Assembly (NCBI GenBank): GCA_035771175.1 | Contig: CM069606.1 | Coordinates: 27,671,816 to 27,735,815 of the forward strand | DNA length: 64,000 nucleotides | Origin: Paratinospora sagittata | Lineage: Eukaryota; Streptophyta; Magnoliopsida; Ranunculales; Menispermaceae | Direction: 5' to 3' | Shown here: in pieces, positions 57,656 to 64,000 of the stretch | Numbering within the stretch: position 1 is the stretch's first letter | Layout: each line of letters opens with the position of its first letter | Notes under the pieces: generated by a model | The model's database searches: none | What the model saw: the letters and a program-made list of their open reading frames with translations, nothing else | Told to the model about the DNA's origin: nothing | Translations under genes and position numbers: made by a program

Positions 57656-60511
57656 TGTAGCACCCATGCCTTTAGGTGACGTCATTTTGACCCATAGTGT
57701 ACCCGTATACGTATTCGTATACGTATGTGTATATGTATTTTGATGCCCGAAGTACGTAAGTTCGAGTGTCTTTGCATGATTTTAGGTCATAAAGGGTACG
57801 CATGAAATTTCGGAACCATCGGAGACCCGTTCGACGTCAAAACATTTCAAAAACGGTGTTTTGGATCCAGTGGAGCTTTCTATTTCTGTCACAACTTACA
57901 TCAATGTTTTGATCTCCTAGATCCGTTGTCTGATTGGGCTGAAATTTTGTCAGCTCATTCGTATATGATAGATCTTCATTATGAACGGTGAAGATCTTAA
58001 TTGGAGTCACCTAATTTGAGTTATAACGCCCAAAACACTGTTTCACGGATTCTGGGATTTTTCTTACGCCGTTTTGATCAAACAAATAGATCTCACAATC
58101 CCACCGTTGGATTGAGCCTAAAATTTACCAGAATGTTTATAACTTACTCATTCAATGTTTGTACGGCTAAGATGTTAAAGTCATGCGTATTTTGCAAGAA
58201 ATGGACTATCTAAAATCAAGTATTGTAACAGGAAAACTGGGTTTTTGATAGTTTTGACAACTTTTAGTTGTGGGCCTAAGCTTATCTATTTAAGCAACCA
58301 AAACGTGATTTTAGGTTCATTTGCTCATTTCTCAGCCAGAAAAGAGAGAAAGGTGCTGGAGAGGAGAAAAGGAGAGGAAAGTTAGGGTTTGGTGGTTTCT
58401 TGCTCAAGAACACCTTAAGGTTTGTATTTTTCCTCCATTTCTTCCTTGAATCTCTCTATTAGTTGCATGATAGCTTTATTTTGAGCATGAGGGTTTCATT
58501 TTGATGCATGCATTGTGATGAACCTTGGATGGGTGGAAGACCAAAGTTGGAGTTGAGTCATGCATATCACATATGTGTGATTAGAGAGTGTAAGGAGTAC
58601 ACTAATGGTGAAAGCCCCAATTTCTAGCAAGAAATTGGAAGGTTTAGTTCAAATGACCTAAACTTAGTTTATGGCCTTAGACTTTTTCAAAATGTTTACA
58701 TGTCAACTATGTTGATCTAGTGGCCATTGTGGATGATTCCATGTTGCAAGATCAGTAAAATTCATGGTTGAACATGGTGCCCTAGTGTAAAATTGGCAAT
58801 AGGGCATATGCATGAAAATTTCCAGATTTGGGGCTTTTGATGCGCTTGATATAAAATCTGAAAAATTATGCAATGTAGGTCTAATTGGACATGATTAGAG
58901 TTGTTTGATGATTGAATTCAGTGGGTTCACATAATGAATACCCTAAGATTGACTAATTTTGATCTAGGCTAAGTATTTGGTAATTTTGCATGTAATTTTG
59001 GGATTTTGCCCAAATTGGGAGTTTTCACCCAAAGCAAGTCAATTTGTGAAATTGACTTGGGGATTGTTTAATTGGACCCAAATTAAGTAGAATCATGGGT
59101 TTAAAATGTTAGTACCTATGTTAAATTGATATGACTTAGTTCATTTTGACCTTATGTTTTATATTGGCCTAATTGGGGATTTTGATCAAGACTTAGTCAA
59201 TTGATGAAATTGACTTGATGTATAGTCTAATTGACCCTAATTATAATTGAATTTCATGTATATTAGTGGTTGGATCATGGGATCACCCTATTACATTCAA
59301 TTTAGGTCAATCTTAGTTTAATTGAGTCTAAATGATCAAGTTGGGCAATATGGAAATTGGCTCAATGGGGTAATCAATTTAGAATCTAATTGACTTTAAA
59401 TTGAGTTTGAACATGGGGTTTTGACACACTTTATGACTGATTTTCAGTTGTGTGAACCATGTTATTTTCAGGTCTTGTGATTGATCTTGAACCCGTTTAG
59501 TCAATTGGAGAGTTTTGGCAATTGGATTGGCTAGACTTAGCCAATCAAGTGTGAGTGTTCTTTTACTTTTGGATTATTTATATGTGCATTGTAGTATAGA
59601 AATGTTTTAAATACATATGTATGATGGTATGCATGTTTTAATATTCCATGAAATTCATTTGAGCATAATTCATTGGGATGACAATTTCGGTTGAGGCCCC
59701 TAGTTGGAATTTCCTCTTTTTGGGAATTCTCGTAAGTCTAGCGGCGATCCCAGTTGTGTACCTGGCATAGGGTTTTATGCCTTGTGTATGGGTAGGTTTT
59801 TTTAAAATAATCCTACGTGCTGCACGACCCCATAAACCCTATTAGAATACGAGTATTGTGTGTGTGTTCGGGCGCTGTGTGTCGCGCACCAGGCCTTGAA
59901 ACCCCCATACTCAGGAGGTGTTAGGGTTGCATGAGCATGACTACAAAAATGTTATGCATCGTCTTATGTATGACTTGATGCACTATGTTAGCATGTATGT
60001 ATTATATTTTGTCATCATGATATTTCAACTATTTTATGATCTTACCATGTTTTATAAATGCACGTATATGCCACTTGTAAATAATATTCACTGAGCTGGC
60101 TGTAGCTCACGCCTCACCATCTTCTTTCAGGATCTGATAGAAAAGGAAAAGGGAAGGCTTGACTGCGGAGCGTCCCTTATTTTTGTTTCATGTAGGTGTT
60201 GTACATTTAGTTTTGTATTTTGATAATTATGTACATGATAACACCTAGAAATTGTATATTTAACACATAGTTGGGATGTGTTGGGTTTTGTATCATTTTG
60301 AAGACTCTGGAATTTTATGTTTGTAAAACTTTGGAGAAGTAATATTTTATTTCATTATGATCATGATAGTTGGTTGTTAATGATGTACTTTCATTTCTTT
60401 TTGGGGATTCGTATATGTATTTTAGGCTGACGGGACGTCGGGTGTACCGACGGAGGGTATACTCGGAGGTTCCCGTGCCGGTCATGACGTCACGTATAGT
60501 GGGTCGTGACA
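57656..60511 (+). repeat. Element 2 LTR, right (2856 bp)
   Basis: This is the 3' LTR of the full internal region. It is colinear with 49893-52747 (about 29 differences). It ends GTGACA at 60511 and is followed directly by satellite (gtcaacattttt). The first flanking bases, gtcaa, would be the right target-duplication copy if the original left end still existed. It carries the same motifs: TGACGTCA at 57677-57684 and 60485-60492, TATA candidate 58287-58293, inverted repeat 59036-59058. Confidence 0.95.
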
Positions 60512-63500
60512 GTCAACATTTTTCTCGTTAGAAATATCAGATTTTAGTCTAAGACGTGGATCGCGTGCTATTGGGTTGTGTATCATGTTCTCTATTGACA
60601 GATAGCAGGACATAGCAGGTCGTTGTACACAAACCAGAGAGCTCGAGGTTTTTAGACTTTCCGATAGGGTGTTTTATCAAGGCCTATAGCGCGTTATTGC
60701 CCATTTTTCTAAAAATAGAAAGATCACGACAACAGCTTTACAGCGACTTATCAAAGGGGATAACGCGCTATAGACAATTTTCAAGAAAAACAAATATTTT
60801 ATTATAGAACCCTATCAGCGTGCTATCAACACTGATAGTGCGCTAGTGCCTTCTGGAAAGTTTTGTCAAATTGTTGGACAGCCTTATTTTTGAAAAACTA
60901 AAGAATCATTCCATTAACTCAAAACATATTGATATAAGATTAAAAACTTTTAAATAATTCACAACTCATTGAAATTAATATTAAAACCTTTCGAAAAACA
61001 TTTTTTCAAAATGAAATATTATATCAAAGTGATTTTGAAGACTTTGCAATTTTAAGAGTTTTAGTGCAGAGATTGGTCGAGAAGTTACCCTACACGCCAA
61101 CGATAAAACTAATGCATTAGACATGAGATATGTCTTCAATCATCGGGCTTGATCTTTGTAGACTTCGATAGCTATTGTTCGATGTGTTGTTGATGATTAG
61201 TTGTAGTAGCGCTTAGAAAAAAAAAATACAGGTGATGTGTTCTTGTTTGATGTGTTTTCTTACCGAGAACAATTCATATACTTACAGTTTAAAACAATAA
61301 ATAGCCTCTGGAAATTTCAGCACAAAAGGGATAAAATGAAGAACTTGCGAAATAATGAGGTTATCTGCAATACAATTTGCAATTTTGATTCGTTTCGAAG
61401 TTTGTTTGGGCAAATGCAAGAATCACGACTTTCTTCAATTTAAACACTCTTTGGAAAGCTCAGTCTAACTTGTAAAAATCTTGTGTGTGTTCTATCTTTG
61501 AAAATCAGAGAATGAGGGTTTTATAAAATTAGCTGTTGCAGGTTAAAGAGCAAGAGAGTACATAATGATTTGAATTCAAAACGTTGTTTAATCGAAAGTT
61601 GTTTTGGGCGTGCGAGACAATGGGAATCATCAAGGTGTTAGTAGAGAATATTTCAATTAAGATAACCTGGCAAAACTGTGTAAGGAATAGAAAAATCGAG
61701 CAAGCAGAAGTGTCAACATTTTTCTCGTTAGAAATATCATATTTTAGTCTAAGACGTGGATCGCGTGCTATTGGGTTGTGTATCATGTTCTCTATTAACA
61801 GATAGCAAGACATAGCAGGTCGTTATACACAAACCAGAGTGCTCCAGGTTTTTAGACTTTCCGATAGGGTGTTTTATCAAGGCCTAAAGCGCGTTATTGC
61901 CCATTTTACTAAAAATGGAAAGATCACGACAACAGCTTTATAGCGAGTTATCAAAGGGGATAACGCGCTATAGACAATTTTCAAGAAAAACAAATGTTTT
62001 ATTATAGAACCCTATCAGCGTTCTATCAACACTGATAGTGCGCTAGTGCCTTCTGGAAATTTTTGCCAAATTGCTGGACAGCCTTATTTTTGAAAAACTA
62101 AAGAATCATTCCATTAACTCAAAACATATTGATATAAGATTAAAAACTTTTAAATAATTCACAACTCATTGAAATTAATATTAAAACCTTTCGAAAAACA
62201 TTTTTTCAAAATGAAATACTATATCAAAGTGATTTTGAAGACTTGGCAATTTTAAGAGTTTTAGTGCAGAGATTGATCGAGAAGTTACCCTACACGCCAA
62301 AGATAAAACTAATGCATTAGACATGAGATATGTCTTCAATCTTCGGGATTGATCTTTGTAGACTTCGATAGCTATTGTTCGCTGTGTTGTTGATGATTAG
62401 TTGTAGTAGCGCTTAGAAAAACAAATACAGGAGATGTGTTCTTGTTTGATGTGTTTTCTTACCGAGAACAATTCATATACTTACAGTTTAAAACAATAAA
62501 TAGCCTCTGGAAATTTCAGCACAAAAGGGATAAAATGAAGAACTTGCGAAATAATGAGGTTATCTACAATACAAAATGCAATTTTGATTCGTTTCGAAGT
62601 TTGTTTGGGCAAATGCAAGAATCACGAATTTCTTCAATTTAAAGACTCTTTGGAAAGCTCAGTCTAACTTGTAAAAATCGTGTGTGTGTTCTATCTTTGA
62701 AAATCAGAGAATGATGGTTTTATAAAATTAGCTGTTGCAGCTTAAAGAGCAAGAGAGTACATAATGATATGAATTCAAAACGTTGTTTAATCCAAAGTTG
62801 TTTTGGGCGTGCGAGACAATGGGAATCATCAAGGTTATAGTAGAGAATATTTCAATTAAGATAACCTGGCAAAACTGTGTAAGGAATAGAAAAATCGAGC
62901 AAACAGAAGTGTCAACATTTTTCTCGTTAGAAATATCAGATTTTAGTCTAAGACGTGGATCGCGTGCTATTGGGTTGTGTATCATGTTCTCTATTGACAG
63001 ATAGCAGAACATAGCAGGTCGTTATACACAAACCAGAGAGCTCGAGGTTTTTAGACTTTCCGATAGCGTGTTTTATCAAGGCCTATAGCGCGTTATTGCC
63101 CATTTTACTAAAAATAGAAAGATCACGACAACAGCTTTATAGCGAGTTATCAAAGGGGATTACGCGCTATAGACAATTTTCAAGAAAAACAAATATTTTA
63201 TTATAGAACCCTATCAGCGTGTTATCAACACCGATAGTGCGCTAGTGCCTTCTCGAAAGTTTTGCCAATTTGCTGGACAGCCTTATTTTTGAAAAACAAA
63301 AGAATCATTCCGTTAACTCAAAACATATTGATATAAGATTAAAAACTTTTAAATAATTCACAACTCATTGAAATTAATATTAAAACCTTTCGAAAAACAT
63401 TTTTTCAAAATGAAATATTATATCAAAGCGATTTTGAAGACTTTACAATTTTAAGAGTTTTAGTGCAGAGATTGATCGAGAAGTTACCCTACACGCCAAA

Positions 63501-64000
63501 GATAAAACTAATGCATTAGACATGAGATATGTCTTCAATCTTCGAGCTTGATCTTTGTAGACTTCGATAGCTATTGTTGGATGTGTTGTTGATGATTAGT
63601 TGTAGTAGCGCTTAGAAAAAAAAAATACAGGTGATGTGTTCTTGTTTGATGTGTTTTCTTACCGAGAACAATTCATATACTTACAGTTTAAAACAATAAA
63701 TAGCCTCTGGAAATTTCAGCACAAAAGGGATAAAATGAAGAACTTGCGAAATAATGAGGTTATCTGCAATACAAATTGCAATTTTGATTCGTTTCGAAGT
63801 TTGTTTGGGCAAATGCAAGAATCACAAATTTCTTCAATTTAAAGACTCTTTGGAAAGCTCAGTCTAACTTGTAAAAATCGTGTGTGTGTTCTATCTTTGA
63901 AAATCAGAGAATATTGGTTTTATAAAATTAGCAGTTGCAGGTTAAAGAGCAAGAGAGTACATAATGATTTGAATTCAAAACGTTGTTTAATCCAAAGTTG
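60512..64000. repeat. Satellite array, subfamily B (right block)
   Basis: Landmarks lie at 61235, 62434 and 63634 (1199- and 1200-bp spacing). The block starts in mid-monomer (offset 478) against the element 2 LTR and runs off the window end. These monomers share gtcttcaat-type variants with the 17-20 kb and 32-33 kb copies and not with the 34-48 kb higher-order repeat. No gene is seen. Confidence 0.95.

Larger units (their letters stand above)
49092..60511 (+). mobile_element. Element 2: composite Ty3/gypsy chromovirus (truncated internal, LTR, internal, LTR)
   Basis: From left to right there is a 3' fragment of pol (49092-49835), PPT, LTR (49893-52747), PBS, gag-pol (52948-57598), PPT and LTR (57656-60511). 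The right part is a normal element. The left pol tail plus PPT shows that another internal region was once joined to the first LTR. The left boundary cuts into pol directly from satellite, with no LTR and no target duplication. The satellite resumes at 60512 at monomer offset 478, while it stopped at offset 14, so about 463 bp (or that plus whole monomers) is missing. A tandem three-LTR element that then lost its left end fits best. Confidence 0.92.

Overview
This is a repeat-only eukaryotic window, almost certainly heterochromatin of a flowering plant. The evidence is two plant-type Ty3/gypsy chromovirus LTR retrotransposons primed by initiator tRNA-Met, embedded in a long AT-rich satellite array. 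I see no host single-copy gene, rRNA, tRNA gene, CRISPR array or bacterial feature. The species cannot be named from the sequence.

Layout. (1) 1-13830: tandem satellite, monomer about 1.16-1.19 kb (subfamily A), with a rearranged stretch at 11975-13830. (2) 13831-20977: the same satellite as subfamily B, monomer about 1.20 kb. (3) 20978-31993: element 1, an 11.0-kb LTR retrotransposon on the minus strand. It has 1457- and 1375-bp LTRs, a PBS, a PPT and a 5-bp target-site duplication (one copy with one mismatch). Its gag-pol is broken, and it has an extra ORF of about 470 codons between the 5' LTR and gag. Removing the element plus one TSD copy restores a 1200-bp monomer. (4) 31994-49091: subfamily B satellite, including a 6.0-kb five-monomer higher-order repeat present twice. 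(5) 49092-60511: element 2, plus strand, a composite. It consists of a truncated integrase tail, an LTR of 2855 bp, a full internal region (gag-pol split by a 4-bp frameshift) and an LTR of 2856 bp. (6) 60512-64000: subfamily B satellite to the window end.

How the parts relate. The satellite is the substrate. Both retroelements end in a chromodomain-like integrase tail, the type of domain known in chromoviruses to guide integration to heterochromatin. LTR pairs differ by only about 1% by eye, so both insertions are young relative to the array, yet both polyproteins are broken. Element 1 also carries a changed RT catalytic residue and an internal RNase H deletion.

Most notable observations: the extra pre-gag ORF of element 1; a 20-bp minisatellite of GAACGTTC palindromes just upstream of the TATA box in its LTRs; a TGACGTCA palindrome placed almost symmetrically near both ends of element 2's LTRs; a GAGC/GCTC hairpin motif shared by the LTRs of both elements; the 5-mer higher-order repeat; and three 75-bp palindrome-bearing subrepeats inside each satellite monomer.
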